Assembly: GCA_964017045.1 (NCBI GenBank)
Contig: OZ024810.1
Location: 7,247,562 to 7,311,561, forward strand
Reading direction: 5' to 3'
Source: Omphiscola glabra
Lineage: Eukaryota; Mollusca; Gastropoda; Lymnaeidae
Length of the DNA stretch: 64,000 bases
Position numbers and translations under genes: made by a program. Below, piece by piece: positions 22,884 through 35,239 of the stretch. The notes beneath the pieces are model-generated. The model was not told where the DNA came from and did no database searches. It worked only from the letters and a program-made list of their open reading frames with translations. Within the stretch, counting starts at the first letter, position 1, and each line of letters begins with the position of its first letter.

Positions 22884-23473
22884 GCTAGATGAGGATGATG
22901 TTGACTTGTCTGGTATATCAGTTAGATGAGGATGATGTTGACTTGTCTGGTACATCAGTTAGATGAGAATGATGTTGACTTGTCTGGTATATCAGTTAGA
23001 TGAGGATGATGTTGAATAGACTGGTATATCAGTTAGATGAGGATGATGTTGGCTTGTCTGGTATATCAGTTAGATGAGGATGATGTTGACTTGTCTGGTA
23101 CATCAGTTAGATGAGAATGATGTTGACTTGTCTGGTATATCAGTTAGATGAGGATGATGTTGAAGACTGGTATATCAGTTAGATGAGGATGATGTTGACT
23201 TGTCTGGTATATCAGTTAGATGAGGATGTGTTGACTTGTCTGGTATATCAGTTAGATGAGGATGATGTTGACTTGTCTGGTATATCAGTTAGATGAGGAT
23301 GATGTTGACTTGTCTGGTAGATAAGTTAGATGAGGATGATGTTGACTTGTCTGATACATCACTTAGATGAGGATGATGTTGACTTGTCTGATACATCAGT
23401 TAGATGAGGATGATGTTGACTTGTCTGATACATCAGTTAGATGAGGATGATGTTGACTTGTCTGATACATCAG
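22884..23473. repeat. 37-bp minisatellite, about 16 copies
   Basis: Units contain AGTTAGATGAGGATGATGTT followed by GACTTGTCTGGTATATC. Two copies carry a short deletion (TTGAATAGACTGG, TTGAAGACTGG) about 150 bp apart in the same variant context, suggesting one internal duplication. The last four copies use GATACATC in place of GGTATATC. Confidence 0.93.
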
Positions 23474-24234
23474 CTATATAGACTATGTCCATCAAGGGGT
23501 GTCATTTCATGATTTTTAAGGGGGTAGGGGGGCAAAACCAAAAATTTGTCGGCTTGTTAAGTTGTTTATTATTGTTTAACCCCCTGCCCTACCCAAATGA
23601 TGTCTCTGATGCCCACTGTTATGATAGAGCAACAACTGGCTACCCCATGGGAAGATGATAGCAGCTAGAAACTATACCATACTGACAATAATCATAATTA
23701 TACCACAAATATTGATATTTAGTCTTCAACAAACTTTAAATTGAATTGATTCTGCATTATAAAATTTATGTGTACAAAGTTTTTAACTTGTTGATTAACA
23801 GCTAAAGATGTTTTTAAAATGTTTTTCCTACAATTTTGTATCATTAAAATATTTCAGGACAAAATAAAATGTAGTTATAAATTTATTTATGTTATAATTA
23901 TTATTCTTTCTTTTTTTTTGGGTTGGGGGGGGGGGGGGTAGAAAATGTTGAAATAATTAAATTAGGGGGGGGGGGGTCATTGAAAGTTTGAACAATTGCG
24001 TACAAATTGTTGACGCAAGTAATGGATGACCCCGGATACATAACACGTGCATTTTAGATTTACTTTTTTAAAAAGAGAGATGATGAACTTGACAATGCCA
24101 CGTGTGTGTATTTGGTTACATTTGATAGTATCGCTTTTCTAGACCTATTTTAAGCAAGTGATTCTCAAACTGGGGTAGATGTCCCGCAGGTTGTGCATTA
24201 AGTAATTTCAGGTGGTACACAGAGATGAAACAAA
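23474..24234. other. Unannotated spacer with poly(G) runs
   Basis: G-runs of about 8 to 12 lie near 23,926-23,938 and 23,965-23,976. CAAGTGATTCTCAAACTGGG near 24,154 resembles a hAT-type end, with no mate seen. Confidence 0.4.
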
Positions 24235-25530
24235 GATGAAATCTACATTAACGTTGTTGTTGTTCGCCCGTTAAAATCGACAAGGAACATCCAGTCATTC
24301 GGTTAGGGGTGGGGTGGGCCACGGTGAGTTCGTAGGTGGCTTGCAAGTCGGATCCGTGCTCGGAATCGTCTCTGGCACCATGGGTAGGGGATAGTTGCTG
24401 TAGTTGGTGGTCTAAGGTTGTTTTTTCGGGCTAGCCTGCGTGTCTCAGCTGTGGCTATCCTTCTGGCTTTATGAGATTGAACCCCCTTCTTGACAGCTCA
24501 TCTCCATTTGGCTCTGTCCTAGGCTGTCTGCATTCATTCAATAGGGTTGATGCTGAAGGCCTTTAGTGCCGCTTTTAGTGTGTCTTTGTATCGCTTTCTT
24601 GACCTCCTTGGGAGCGCTTGCTTAGCGTGAGTTCATGGAAGAATAGCTGTTTCAGGGAGCCGGTTGTCTTCCATACGGGCTACGTGTCCCGTCGAATTGA
24701 TTTGAGACTGTATCAAGGTGGTGAAGATGCTAGGTAGTGAGGACCTCTGTGTCAGGCACTCTGTCTTTCAACCTGACGCCCAAGAGTTTCCTGGGGCAGG
24801 CTGTGTGAACGTGGTTTAGTTTTTTGACGTGATGCTGGTAGACTGTCCACGTTTCGCATCCGTAGAGCACTGTTGAGAGGACTGCTGCGCTATAGACCTT
24901 GATCTTCGTTCCACGTCTGATACCTCTCCTGTCCCAAACAGTGCTGTGGAGTCTGCCAAATATTGCACTTGCTTTTGCGAGTCTTGCATTCATTTCGTCA
25001 AACATGACGACAGATCTGGAGAGGGTGCTGCCGAAAACGGTACATCGGTCCACCGCCAGTAGACGATGTCCGCTGATGGTGATGCTGGGTTCAACGTAGG
25101 GCCTACTGGGAGTTGGCTGACACATCTATTCAGTCTTCTTTGTGTTGATTGTGAGCCCGAAATTCTTGCATGCCTCAAAGAAGAAATCATCGCTGTGTTG
25201 CATGGGTGCTTCAGAGTCAGCATTGAGGGCACAATCGTCCACAAACAGAAGCTCGTTGATGGTGCTATGTTTGACCTTGGTTTTAGCTTGAAGCTTCCTA
25301 GGGTTGAAGACTGAGCCATCGGTGCGGAAATTGATTGGCAAGCCCGTGGTGGAGTCCCTGAACGCATCAGACAGCATTGCAGAATACATAATACTGAAGA
25401 GTGGAGAGTCAGGACACAGCCCAGCTTCGCACAGTTTGTAACCGATGTCATAACAGTACCGTACGTAGCTGATGTCATAACAGTAACGTACGTAGCTGAT
25501 GTCATAAAATGAAATACTAATCCATTTAAA
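24235..25530 (-). pseudogene. LINE reverse-transcriptase relic, 5'-truncated
   Basis: Minus-strand remnant of a non-LTR retrotransposon polyprotein. Reading 3' to 5' on the + strand, it keeps the RT segment LFSIMYSAMLSDAF, the catalytic box as LLFVDDCAL (YxDD-type) and NFGLTINTKKTE, then FGSTLSR, KVYSAAVLSTVLYGCETWT and KLLGVRLKDRVPDTEVL. Further on are GHVARMEDNRLP, SRKRYKDTLKAALKAFSIN and a C-terminal finger-like CQRRFRARIRLASHLRTH. Damage includes a frameshift between GCVL and LFSIMY near 25,410, an in-frame stop at 25,126-25,128 and several stops beyond 24,730; the finger has lost its first cysteine. The pattern suggests an RTE-like group but the clade is uncertain. The 5' side is replaced by a short repeat at 25,437. 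Confidence 0.88.
25437..25512. repeat. 30-bp repeat, 2.5 copies
   Basis: GATGTCATAACAGTAACGTA followed by CGTAGCT occurs twice and a third time in part. It interrupts the 5' side of the LINE relic. Confidence 0.85.
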
Positions 25531-25646
25531 AGTAGCGGGGACTCCAAATTTCATCGGGGGTGGGTAGGGGTGTATGCAGTATCCAACCAAAGTGAGGGCT
25601 CAAAGTTTTGAACCAAACCATGGCAAGAAGACCCTCATAACTGCTT

Positions 25647-25808
25647 CAAACAAGTTTGTGAAAAGACCAGTAGGTCTCAAACAAGTTTGTGAAAAGACCA
25701 GTAGGTCTCAAACAAGTTTGTGAAAAGACCAGTAGGTCTCAAACAAGTTTGTGAAAAGACCAGTAGGTCTCAAACAAGTTTGTGAAAAGACCAGTAGGTC
25801 TCAAACAG
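25647..25808. repeat. 31-bp minisatellite, about 5 copies
   Basis: Units contain CAAACAAGTTTGTGAAAAGA followed by CCAGTAGGTCT. Copies are almost identical. Confidence 0.93.
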
Positions 25809-26007
25809 TTATTATTAAAAATGCCGAAGCTGAAACTAATTTTGAAATATAGTTAAAGCCTTTATTACAGTGTATCCCAAACTTTTGTATACTGCGCACC
25901 CCCAAGGAATTATTTGAGAAGTATGACACCTCCTACAAAATTGAATTTGTGTTAGAGCTCACCCACCACCCATACAAAAGTAAGAATAGATTTTATCATG
26001 GTAAAAT

Positions 26008-26308
26008 AATGGACTTGTCATTTATTGACTGAATGACAACTGTAGCATTTGGAAATAATAGACTTGTCATTTATTGACTGAATGACAACTGTAGGATTTG
26101 GAAATAATAGACTTGTCATTTATTGACTGAATGACAACTGTAGCATTTGGAAATAATAGACTTGTCATTTATTGACTGAATGACAACTGTAGGATTTGGA
26201 AATAATAGATGTGTCATTTATTGACTGAATGACAACCGTAGGATTTGGAAATAATAGACTATCATATATTAACTGAATGACAACCGTAGGATTAAGAAAT
26301 AAATAAAC
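26008..26308. repeat. 49-bp minisatellite, about 6 copies
   Basis: Units contain CTTGTCATTTATTGACTGAA followed by TGACAACTGTAGGATTTGG. GTCATT..TGAATGAC inside the unit is a partial inverted repeat. The rightmost two copies are diverged. Confidence 0.92.
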
Positions 26309-26689
26309 TTGTGATAATTTTACATAAAGGAAAATTTTAAGGAATAAATGTTTAAGATAACTATTTTTATCAGATGAAATGTATCATCCGTTCATATAAT
26401 GCATATGTCTCTAGTAGTGGGAGCGCCCATAATGCATATGTCTCTAACGGTGGGAGTGCCCCCGGCTGCGAAACCGTGTTTTATTATTTATAAAGTCATA
26501 AAATCAGGATGCTCTTCAAAAACTACACATCCTTTTATGTACATTTGTTGCTGTGAAATGGAGGTCTAAATGCAACTTTAAAAAAAAGTTTCGAAGACGA
26601 GTTTAAACGCACTCAGAAGTAAAAAAACAAACAGTTTCTTTCTTACAATTCATAATGGAAAGAAAGTTTGTGCAGAAGGGTAGTAAGGC
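26309..26689. other. Spacer with a 33-bp duplication
   Basis: CATAATGCATATGTCTCTA plus flanking TGGGAG occurs twice at 26,390-26,460. Otherwise no feature was recognised. Confidence 0.45.
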
Positions 26690-27525
26690 ACTCTATCAGA
26701 ACAATAGTAAGGCACTCTATTAGAATGGTAGTAGGGCACTCTATCAGAACAATAGTAAGGCACTCTATCAGAACAATAGTAAGGCACTCTATTAGAACAA
26801 TAGTAAGGCACTCTATTAGAACAATAGTAAGGCACTCTATTAGACCAATAGTAAGGCACTCTATTAGAACAATAGTAAGGCACTCTATTAGAACAATAGT
26901 AAGGCACTCTATTAGAACAATAGTAAGGCACTCTATAAGAAGGGTAGTAAGGCACTCTATAAGAAGGGTAGTAAGGCACTCTATCAGAACAATAGTAAGG
27001 CACTCTATTAGAACAATAGTAAGGCACTCTATAAGAAGGGTAGTAAGGCACTCTATCAGAACAATAGTAAGGCACTCTATCAGAACAATAGTAAGGCACT
27101 CTATTAGAACAATAGTAAGGCACTCTATTAGAACAATAGTAAGGCACTCTATAAGAAGGTTAGTAAGTCACTCTGTCAAAACAATAGTAAGGCACTCTAT
27201 TAGAACAATAGTAAGGCACTCTATAAGAAGGTTAGTAAGTCACTCTGTCAAAACAATAGTAAGGCACTCTATCAGAACAATAGTAAGGCACTCTATTAGA
27301 AGGCTAGTAAGGCACTCTATCAGAACAATAGTAATGCACTCTATTAGAACAATAGTAAGGCACTCTATCAGAACAATAGTAAGGCACTCCATCAGACCAA
27401 CAGTAAGGCACTCTATTAGAAGGTTAGTAAGGCATTCTATAAGAAAGGTTGTCATGCACTCTGTCGGAATAATAGTAAGGCAATCTATCAGAAGGGTAGT
27501 ATGGCACTCTATCAGAAGGGTAGTA
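26690..27525. repeat. 24-bp satellite, about 35 copies
   Basis: Units contain AGTAAGGCACTCTATTAGAA followed by CAAT or GGGT. Variant units recur in order: a block ending in GGTTAGTAAGTCACTCTGTC appears twice, near 27,160 and 27,230. The right end is more diverged. Frames on both strands (8-residue repeats) follow from the multiple-of-three unit and are not called as genes. Confidence 0.95.
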
Positions 27526-28149
27526 TAACTCTCTCTTTGAAGCCAAAGGATTCCAATTAATTGTAGAAGAAACGTAATGATTATTCTTCTTCTAATCGTT
27601 AAACATATTTTCGGCATATAAGTTATAAATAAGCCTTTCTTTGCGTAAAGAATTTTAAGAAATTTAAAGGAAATTATTTTCGACTTTTCGGTTTGAAAAT
27701 TGTAGTTGTTAAATTATCCAGACAAGAAGATAAGCAGGCACAAAACTAAAAAAGTTGAATTTAACGACTGCTTGGCGTCCATTAACAAGAATCACCTTCC
27801 CCAATCACATCACAAGATTCTACCGTTAGGACCGATGCCTATTATTAGCGAAGGGGGATCGTTTGGGTTTCTTAAATCACCCTTTCTTATTTTCCCATCA
27901 CTTACCGCCCTTCCCCTTTTTTCACCACCCCAACCCCTCCTGCGACCACAGCTTTCCGAAACTGTAACTCAGTATTGTCAACTCAGGTACTACCTTACAG
28001 GTCAGCAATAGGAAGACTGAATCGACAGAACGAGTGGGCCATGTGTGACAACACAAAAACTATATCACAAACCCTATTATGCATTGGAGAGTAGAAAGAA
28101 AGTCTTTGAAAAGTCAAACTGCCGTTAAACATTGCTCCACCTCCTTTTC
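27526..28149. other. Unannotated spacer
   Basis: A 101-codon forward frame at 27,706-28,011 has no recognisable domain; I do not call it as a gene. No mobile element ends were seen. Confidence 0.4.
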
Positions 28150-28395
28150 TATTCTCACTAACTCAAACCAAACGTGAAATGTATGTACCGCTAACCATGT
28201 CTCACTAACACAAACGCAACGTGAACTGCATGCAAGGCTAACCATGTCTTACTAACACAAACGCAATGTGAACTGTATGCAAGGCTAACCATGTCTCACT
28301 AACACAAACCCAATGTGAACTGCATGCAAGACTAACCATGTCTTACTAACACAAACCCAACGTGAACTGTATGCAATATTAACCATGTTTCATAA
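28150..28395. repeat. 47-bp minisatellite, about 5 copies
   Basis: Units contain CACTAACACAAACGCAACGT followed by GAACTGCATGCAAGGCTAACC, with scattered substitutions. Confidence 0.9.
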
Positions 28396-29651
28396 ACCAA
28401 ACATGCCCAACCACGACAATAAAACAAACCTCAATCAAGTCAATTAAATAAGAGTTATTAGATACCAATAGATGCCTGTGTAATACATTATCCAAATCCC
28501 CTCTATTAAAACGCTTACCCGGGGGATGTAGTTGCCCCCCTCAACCCGGCCGTCCATAAACACGGTCTCTAATTTCATTGCTGAGTCATGGCGTAAATAT
28601 TTCATAGAAATCTAACACGTGGTCCAGTAGTTAAATCCTTCCCATGGAGATGCCATGTATATATAGGACAGCCCTCGTACCCTGCTGTCTCAGGAGGGTG
28701 TTCAACTGCTTTCAGAGATGTATATTGCACAACAACTGTCCATATACCATGCACGGCTGAGTCTAATGTACCCTTTTCATGACGTGGACCTTTAGTATTG
28801 TATAAATGACATTTCAAAATGTACAGCAGACATTTCATATTATATATCCTATGTTGCATATGTATAGCTGCAATTTAGTCTAATGTAGAAAAATAATTGT
28901 AAAATGATTGACATGACAGCAACGACAGGTGTTGAGCAATAACGAATATCGGATTGCCGGCCGACAGACAGACAGGCATGAGAGATGGCGTCGTGTGTCA
29001 TCGCAATGATCATGGCACAACAAAGCGTCTAGTCACAACTGAGTCAGTATTGCTTTCACGGAGGGGCATTTTAGAATTTCGGAAAAAGGGGGGGGGGGGT
29101 GGTGGTGCAGTGCCAGTTGCCAGTGGGCAGAGGCCAGGGGCGTAGCTAAGGGGTAATAGATAGGACATACGTCCCGGGGCGCCAAGCAAGCGGGGGATAC
29201 TTTTTTAAAAACTGTTTAAAAATGATAATCAAGTCTTTTTAAGAAATATATATAATCGTTATAATGTTTTACACATTTTGCTCCGAGGGGGGGACGGGGT
29301 GGGGCACTTGAATTTCCCCGGGGAAATGGCTGAAAGAAACCCTGCAACTGACAACACTCTTCCGATAACACAACACAACTTTTGTCTTGGGCTCTTCGTC
29401 AGTTATCTCTTCATATTGCCCCCCTCCCCCCACCCTGTCTCAACCACCGGATTGTCTTATCTTCTCAATGTCGCCTTGTCTATTTACTTGTATCTACTTC
29501 TAAAATCCAAGGTTCCAAACGTTTTCTTCTTTTGGTAACCGAAGGGAAATTTTCAACGGAGAAACATCAAAGCTAGATTCCCATCCAATTTAACCTTTAC
29601 TATCAATTGATAATCAAAAGTAAAAATAAATAAATAAAAAACAATAAATAA
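28396..29651. other. Spacer with a possible truncated MITE
   Basis: CAGGGGCGTAGCTAAGG at about 29,131 resembles the left end of the 13,822 MITE and is followed by CCCCGGGGCGCC-like sequence, but no right end was found. A G-run lies at about 29,089-29,098. No gene was recognised. Confidence 0.4.
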
Positions 29652-30090
29652 TGTCCTGTACGTACATTGTCATGTGCGTACTTTGTCCTGTGCGTACATT
29701 GTCATGTGCGTACTTTGTCCTGTGCGTACATTGTCATGTGCGTACTTTGTCCTGTGCGTACATTGTCATGTGCGTACTTTGTCCTGTGCGTACATTGTCA
29801 TGTGCGTACTTTGTCCTGTGCGTACATTGTCATGTGCGTACTTTGTCCTGTGCGTACATTGTCCTGTGCGTACATGGTCCTGTGCGTACACTGTCCTGTG
29901 AGTACATTGTCCCGTGAGTACATTGTCCTGTGCGTACATTGTCCCGTGAGAGCATTGTCCTGTGAGTGCATTGTCCTGTGCGTACATTGTCCTGTGCGTA
30001 CATTGTCCCGTGAGTACATTGTCCTGTGCGTACATTGTCCCGTGAGAACATTGTCCCGTGAGTACATTGTCCTGTGCGTACATTGTTCTC
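29652..30090. repeat. 16-bp minisatellite, about 27 copies
   Basis: The left half alternates TTGTCATGTGCGTACT and TTGTCCTGTGCGTACA, giving a 32-bp unit. The right half mixes GTGCGTACA, GTGAGTACA and GTGAGAACA. Overlapping open frames on both strands reflect the lack of stops in the unit. Confidence 0.95.
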
Positions 30091-30388
30091 TGCTCATTTC
30101 GTTGTTGTCCACACAACTCGACCGGGTTTCAGCTATAGCAGATGATTGATTCAAGAACCATAACTCATGACGCTGTTAGATAGTGTTGCTGGTAAAGATG
30201 TCGTGAACTACGCAGAAATAAAATGTTCAAATAGACGGGTATAAACCATACAGATGCCATATTCTCATTATCGGTGTAGTTTCGTTACTAAAAATTGGGA
30301 AAATAGACAAATGAAAATGGAATATAAAACTAATATAAGCCCCTTGTTTGAGAGGAGATGATTTTTATTTTTGAACTGTTCAAATATC
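30091..30388. other. Unannotated spacer
   Basis: AT-rich sequence with no recognisable feature. Confidence 0.5.
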
Positions 30389-30580
30389 TGTGAGAATAGA
30401 AGGATTTAAAGTGTAGGTGATAATGGTGAGAATAGAAGGATTTAAAGTGTAGTTAATAATGGTGAGAATAGACGGATTTAAAGTGTAGTTAATAATGGTG
30501 AGAATAGACGGATTTAAAGTGTAGTTAATTATTGTGAGAATAGACGAATTTAAAGTGTAGTTAATAATGGTGAGAATATA
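30389..30580. repeat. 36-bp minisatellite, about 5 copies
   Basis: Units contain GTGAGAATAGAAGGATTTAA followed by AGTGTAGTTAATAATG, with GAAGG/GACGG/GACGA variants. Confidence 0.92.
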
Positions 30581-30758
30581 ATTATAATTAACAACGAAGC
30601 ATGCGGAGAAAAGTGACAGAGAAAAACACACATAAATAATCAGCAACAATTTAGGAAGCTTAGTGCTACCGATCCCAAGCAATAAATCTCTAGGTACGTA
30701 TGTTCGTATGTATGTATTGCTGTACAGAATGCTCTGTTCAATAAACGAAAACTCCAAT

Positions 30759-30922
30759 TGTCCAAGAGTGCACTAGACAGCCTATACCCCCGGTACATGT
30801 GTGTTCAATAGACTAGTTCCAAGAGTGCACTAGACAGCCTATACATGTGTGTTCAATAGACTAGTTCCAAGAATGCACTAGACAGCCTATACATGTGTGT
30901 TCAATAGCCTCGTTCTAAATGG
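30759..30922. repeat. 48- to 57-bp repeat, 3 copies
   Basis: CCAAGAGTGCACTAGACAGC begins copies at 30,762, 30,819 and 30,867. The first copy carries a 9-bp insertion (CCCCGGTAC region). Confidence 0.88.
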
Positions 30923-31272
30923 GATTATTAAAAACCTTGATGATTTGATTCGTTTTTTTAAATAATTTTTTTTCTTAACCGGAAATCGAATCAATGCACT
31001 TAAATCTGGCAAAATAAATATACGAAAGCTTATATTTAACTATATAGATTATTTAATATGTAATTTTTATAAGTTAGAAATTAATTGAATGTTATAAAAT
31101 GCCCAGAGTTTGCACTTATTGGGAATCTTATAAAGTGCGTTACTTGAATAATGCTTTGTCAAGTAACTTTAATAGATGGGAAGTTCACGCATTGCCGCCG
31201 CCATTGTTGGGCTGGTTATCTCTAGTCGTTCTAATAAATAATGAGTTAAGTTTTGTTGAAATATTTCAATAC
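30923..31272. other. Unannotated spacer
   Basis: AT-rich sequence, nothing recognisable. Confidence 0.5.
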
Positions 31273-31437
31273 ATCTAGAGCTGTTGGTAAGAACAAGGGC
31301 GTCTATCCTCCCTGACTGGGGAAAGCCATCTAGAGCTGCTGGTAAGAACAGGGGCGTCTATCCTCCCTGACTGGGGAAAGCTATCTAGAGCTGCTGGTAA
31401 GAACAGGGGCGTCTATCCTCCCTGACTGGGGGAAGCT
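31273..31437. repeat. 55-bp repeat, 3 copies
   Basis: ATCTAGAGCTGCTGGTAAGA starts copies at 31,273, 31,328 and 31,383, an exact 55-bp period with few substitutions. Confidence 0.92.
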
Positions 31438-31988
31438 CACCCCTTCATCCCTGTTAATGATTTGTTCCATGAGTGTGTTTTGTTTTGTTGCAACTGATTT
31501 GTTAGCGAGCGCATTTGGTTTGGAGATTTATTGTGTAACTGTTGCCATGGGGTTTGGCTTGGTGACGTTTTATGGGCACGACAGATGACGTCATGTGTTA
31601 TTAAGGCTTGGCAGCTGGTATGTAGATTGAGAGCAAAAGGAAAAGGGGGGGGGGTGTTACGGAGAGCATTCGTGGGTCATGCCAGTCATTGTAGTGGTTT
31701 TAAATAGTTATAAAAACAATGTAGAGAGGATGTTTTAAAACATTGTTGACTATTCATTAATAACATGGACAACAAACGGAGACAATGTCGATAACTGCTC
31801 AAATAATTCTTCACATATTTTCAGAAAATGAAATGATCAAATCCAGCGCTTATTTAAAAAATAAAATGCGCTAAAATAAACATACATTTAGAAGGCCTTT
31901 AATTTTTATTTTGTTTTAATTCTAAAAAACTCATCCGGCAGCTGGGTGGCTGTACAGTCAAATTATTTGTCTTCCCAAACTAGAGGAT

Positions 31989-31990
<2 letters not shown>
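31438..31990. other. Unannotated spacer
   Basis: A perfect TGACGTCA occurs at 31,586. No gene or mobile element was recognised. Confidence 0.45.

Positions 31991-32075
<85 letters not shown>
31991..32075. repeat. (TA)n-(GA)n microsatellite
   Basis: About 40 bases of TA repeat pass directly into about 45 bases of GA repeat with one GATA interruption. Confidence 0.95.
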
Positions 32076-32076
<1 letters not shown>

Positions 32077-32454
32077 ATTTGTATTTATTCATTTCCTATA
32101 CTCATTTTGTTACCACGGGAAATTCAAAAGCAGCAGGAGGGGGAAGGGCGTGTGGTTCATCCCCAACTCAGATTGGAAGCGTACTACACACACCCCCCCC
32201 CCCGGCGCTCATTTAGATGCCCTGGATAAGAATATAGCTTCAAAATAACACAACAATAAAGTGAGAATCATTGTAAGAGAAGCAAGTTCTAAGTCCAGAT
32301 AAGCTACAACTGAAAAGAGAATCATTAATATTTCACGCCACCAGCACTTTATACATTGGCTTGGGAGTCTGGCCTGTCAATTACATCTTGAAACATTAGC
32401 ATAGGGACCTAAGAATACAATAGGGATACTAGTCAGTGCAAATTTATGGGCATT
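32076..32454. other. Unannotated spacer
   Basis: A C-run lies at about 32,191-32,203. No other feature was recognised. Confidence 0.5.
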
Positions 32455-32605
32455 AGTGGTACGGTATAGTGGTTGTAGTCAGTGGTATAGTATAGGATTC
32501 TATGGAAGGCAGGGCTATTGTATAGGATTCTACGGTATTCAGTGCTTTAGTATAGGATTCTAGGGTAATCAGGGCTAAATTAGTATAGAATTCTAGGGTA
32601 TAGAT
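32455..32605. repeat. Degenerate repeat of about 36 bp, 4 copies
   Basis: The word TATAGGATTCTA recurs about every 36 bases, followed by GG(T/A)A and CAG(G/T)GCT. Confidence 0.8.
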
Positions 32606-33000
32606 GAATCCTGCAACACGTGGCACTGCTGCCATAGTGTTCTCTTATTCCCCACATGAAAGCATCGCTACCACTACACACACATGACGCTGTTACTCAC
32701 CCATCAACACACTTATACCAGCACGCCAAGAAATGTGCCCTGCACATAATTCGTTCATTTATTGCTGGGCATAATTTCTGTGCTTTGTTTTATGCTGTTG
32801 CCAACATCGCGATGTACGACACTTACCATAGCGCTGGTGATATTTTTAGACAGTTTACCCACTGAGCCAGGAAACCTCTACAACCCGCTGACTAATGTAT
32901 GGCTGTTAAACTATTGTATTGTATTAATGTCCCGACAATAGTGATATTAAAATAGTGAACCATGACAACAGTGACATTCATAGTAAACCATTACATTATT
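32606..33000. other. Spacer, with diverged array edge on the right
   Basis: No gene was recognised. From about 32,930, GTGA-ATAGTGA words foreshadow the 30-bp array. Confidence 0.45.
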
Positions 33001-33891
33001 GACATTGAGATAGTGAATTATGGCAATAGTGACATTGAGATCGTGAACCCTGACAATAATGACATTGAGATCGTGAACCCTGACAACAGTGAAATTGAAA
33101 TCGTGAACCCTGACAATAATGACATTGAGATCGTGAATCCTGACAATAATGACATTGAGATCGTGAACCCTGACAATAGTGACATTGATATCGTGAACCC
33201 TGACAATAGTGACATTAAGAATGTGAACCCTTACAATAGTGACTTTGAGATCGTGAACCCTGACAATAGTGACAGTGAGATCGTGAACCCTGACAATAAT
33301 GACATTGAGATCGTGAACCCTGACAACAGTGAAATTGAAATCGTGAACCCTGACAATAATGACATTGAGATCGTGAATCCTGACAATAATGACATTGAGA
33401 TCGTGAACCCTGACAATAGTGACATTGAGATCGTGAACCCTGACAATAATGACATTGAGATCGTGAACCCTGACAACAGTGAAATTGAAATCGTGAACCC
33501 TGACAATAATGACATTGAGATCGTGAATCCTGACAATAATGACATTGAGATGGTGAACCCTGACAATAGTGACATTGATACCGTGAACCCTGACAATAGT
33601 GACATTAAGAATGTGAACCCTTACAATAGTGACTTTGAGATCGTGAACCCTGACAATAGTGACAGTGAGATCGTGAACCCTGACAATAATGACATTGAGA
33701 TCGTGAACCCTGACAACAGTGAAATTGAAATCGTGAACCCTGACAATAATGACATTGAGATCGTGAATCCTGACAATAATGACATTGAGATCGTGAACCC
33801 TGACAATAGTGACATTAAGAATGTGAACCCTTACAATAGTGACTTTGAGATCGTGAACCCTGACAATAGTGACAGTGAGATAGAAAATAAT
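33001..33891. repeat. 30-bp satellite with 240-bp higher-order repeat
   Basis: Thirty units in exact 30-bp register, typically GACATTGAGATCGTGAACCC followed by TGACAATAAT. Labelling variants in order from 33,061 gives BCDEFGHI, BCDEA, BCDE'F'GHI, BCDEGHI', so the array grew by copying multi-unit blocks of 240 bp, with one 5-unit and one 7-unit block. Ten-residue periodic frames run on both strands; they come from the unit length and absence of stops. I see no signal for a gene. Confidence 0.96.
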
Positions 33892-34243
33892 CCACGGGAT
33901 AGGGCTATTCAAATGGATTGCGTAGGCAAAGAATGTTGGTTAGAGAGGAAAGGGCTACATCTTAATGAAGCAATTGTCGCACCGGGAACCAGCGTTACAC
34001 CTTTTATTTGTGCCTGAATATATTCCCATTAATTACAATTTATTAAATTTACACATTCATCTAAAACAATTTGAATTTTACATAGAAATTCAAATGTTCG
34101 AAGGGACTTTAAATGTTCAAAATTCTAAGTCAGTGACATTCTTTCAGTAGTCAGAAGATGAACGAGACGAGAGACGTGGGGGCTTAGTTGCTCCACGCAA
34201 ATTGTTAAGACACATCTCTCCTTCTAATGCCACGACGAGCTCT
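33892..34243. other. Unannotated spacer
   Basis: No feature was recognised. Confidence 0.45.
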
Positions 34244-34332
34244 TCACCACCAGCACCCAGTACCACGGCGTCCCGCTCCACCACCAGCACCCAGTACCAC
34301 GGCGTCCCACTCCACCACCACCACCCACTATC
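34244..34332. repeat. 35-bp repeat, 2.5 copies
   Basis: CACCACCAGCACCCAGTACC starts at 34,244 and 34,279, followed by ACGGCGTCCC. A partial diverged third copy follows. Confidence 0.88.
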
Positions 34333-34523
34333 ACAGCTCATCTTTCAACTCCCGTATCTCCGAGTCATGGTCTTATCTGGGTTGTCCATCTCAGGACCGG
34401 CTGGGTCTGGGTTGGTCGAACAAGACAATTAATGTTATGAAGTCTTAAAGTTCAGAACAGTAGCTTGCCAGACACACTTTATAGAAGTATTGTGTTTTGT
34501 TAAAGATTTTTCAAATTCATGGT
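34333..34523. other. Unannotated spacer
   Basis: Short non-repetitive sequence, nothing recognisable. Confidence 0.5.
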
Positions 34524-34850
34524 CTGTCAAACAAACCTTCTGTCAAACAAACCTTCTGTCAAACAAACCTTCTGTCAAACAAACCTTCTGTAGAACAAAC
34601 CTTCTGTCAAACAAACCTTCTGTTAAACAAACCTTCTGTCGAACAAACCTTCTGTCAAACAAACCTTCTGTCGAACAAACCTTCTATCGAACAAAACTTC
34701 TGTCAAACAAACCTTCTGTCAAACAAACCTTCTGTCGAACAAACCTTCTGTCAAACAAGCCTTCTGTCAAACAAACCTTATATCAAACAAACCTTCTGTC
34801 AAACAAAACTTCTGTCAAACAAAACTTCTGTCGAACAAACCTGTCAAAGA
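34524..34850. repeat. 16-bp minisatellite, about 20 copies
   Basis: Tandem TCTGTCAAACAAACCT, with TGTCGAAC and TGTAGAAC variants. No indels across the main run. Confidence 0.95.
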
Positions 34851-34879
34851 CCCTTTCCGTTGAACCAAACCTTCCTCTA

Positions 34880-35022
34880 TTTTGCTTGGCTCTACAGCCA
34901 TAGTTTTGTTCTACATAGCTTGGCTCTGCAGCCACAGTGTTTTCTAACATTGCTTGGCTCTTCAGCCTTTTTGTTCTCCTACTTTACTAGGCTCACCAGC
35001 CATAGTTTTCTCCTACTTCCTA
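34880..35022. repeat. Degenerate repeat of about 36 bp, 4 copies
   Basis: GCTTGGCTCTACAGCC-like words recur with TTTTGTTCTAC or TTTTCTCCTAC between them. Confidence 0.7.
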
Positions 35023-35239
35023 GCTAACATTCTCACAATTATTTCTGTAGATTACAATGCAGTATCGATTTATGATAAAGTTTGTCAATTTTTATAGCTA
35101 GATAATGTTTATGATGTTTATATGTTTGATACACCTTATTGCACATCGTGCGTGTAGCGTGATGGATTAATACAAACATTTTGTTTTGAATGGGGTTATA
35201 TATACATTTTTCAATAAGTTTTGCACAAATATTAATCAG

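Noticed and set aside
27706..28011. 101-codon forward frame
   Set aside because: No recognisable domain, proline-rich C-rich tail, and no splice or promoter context.
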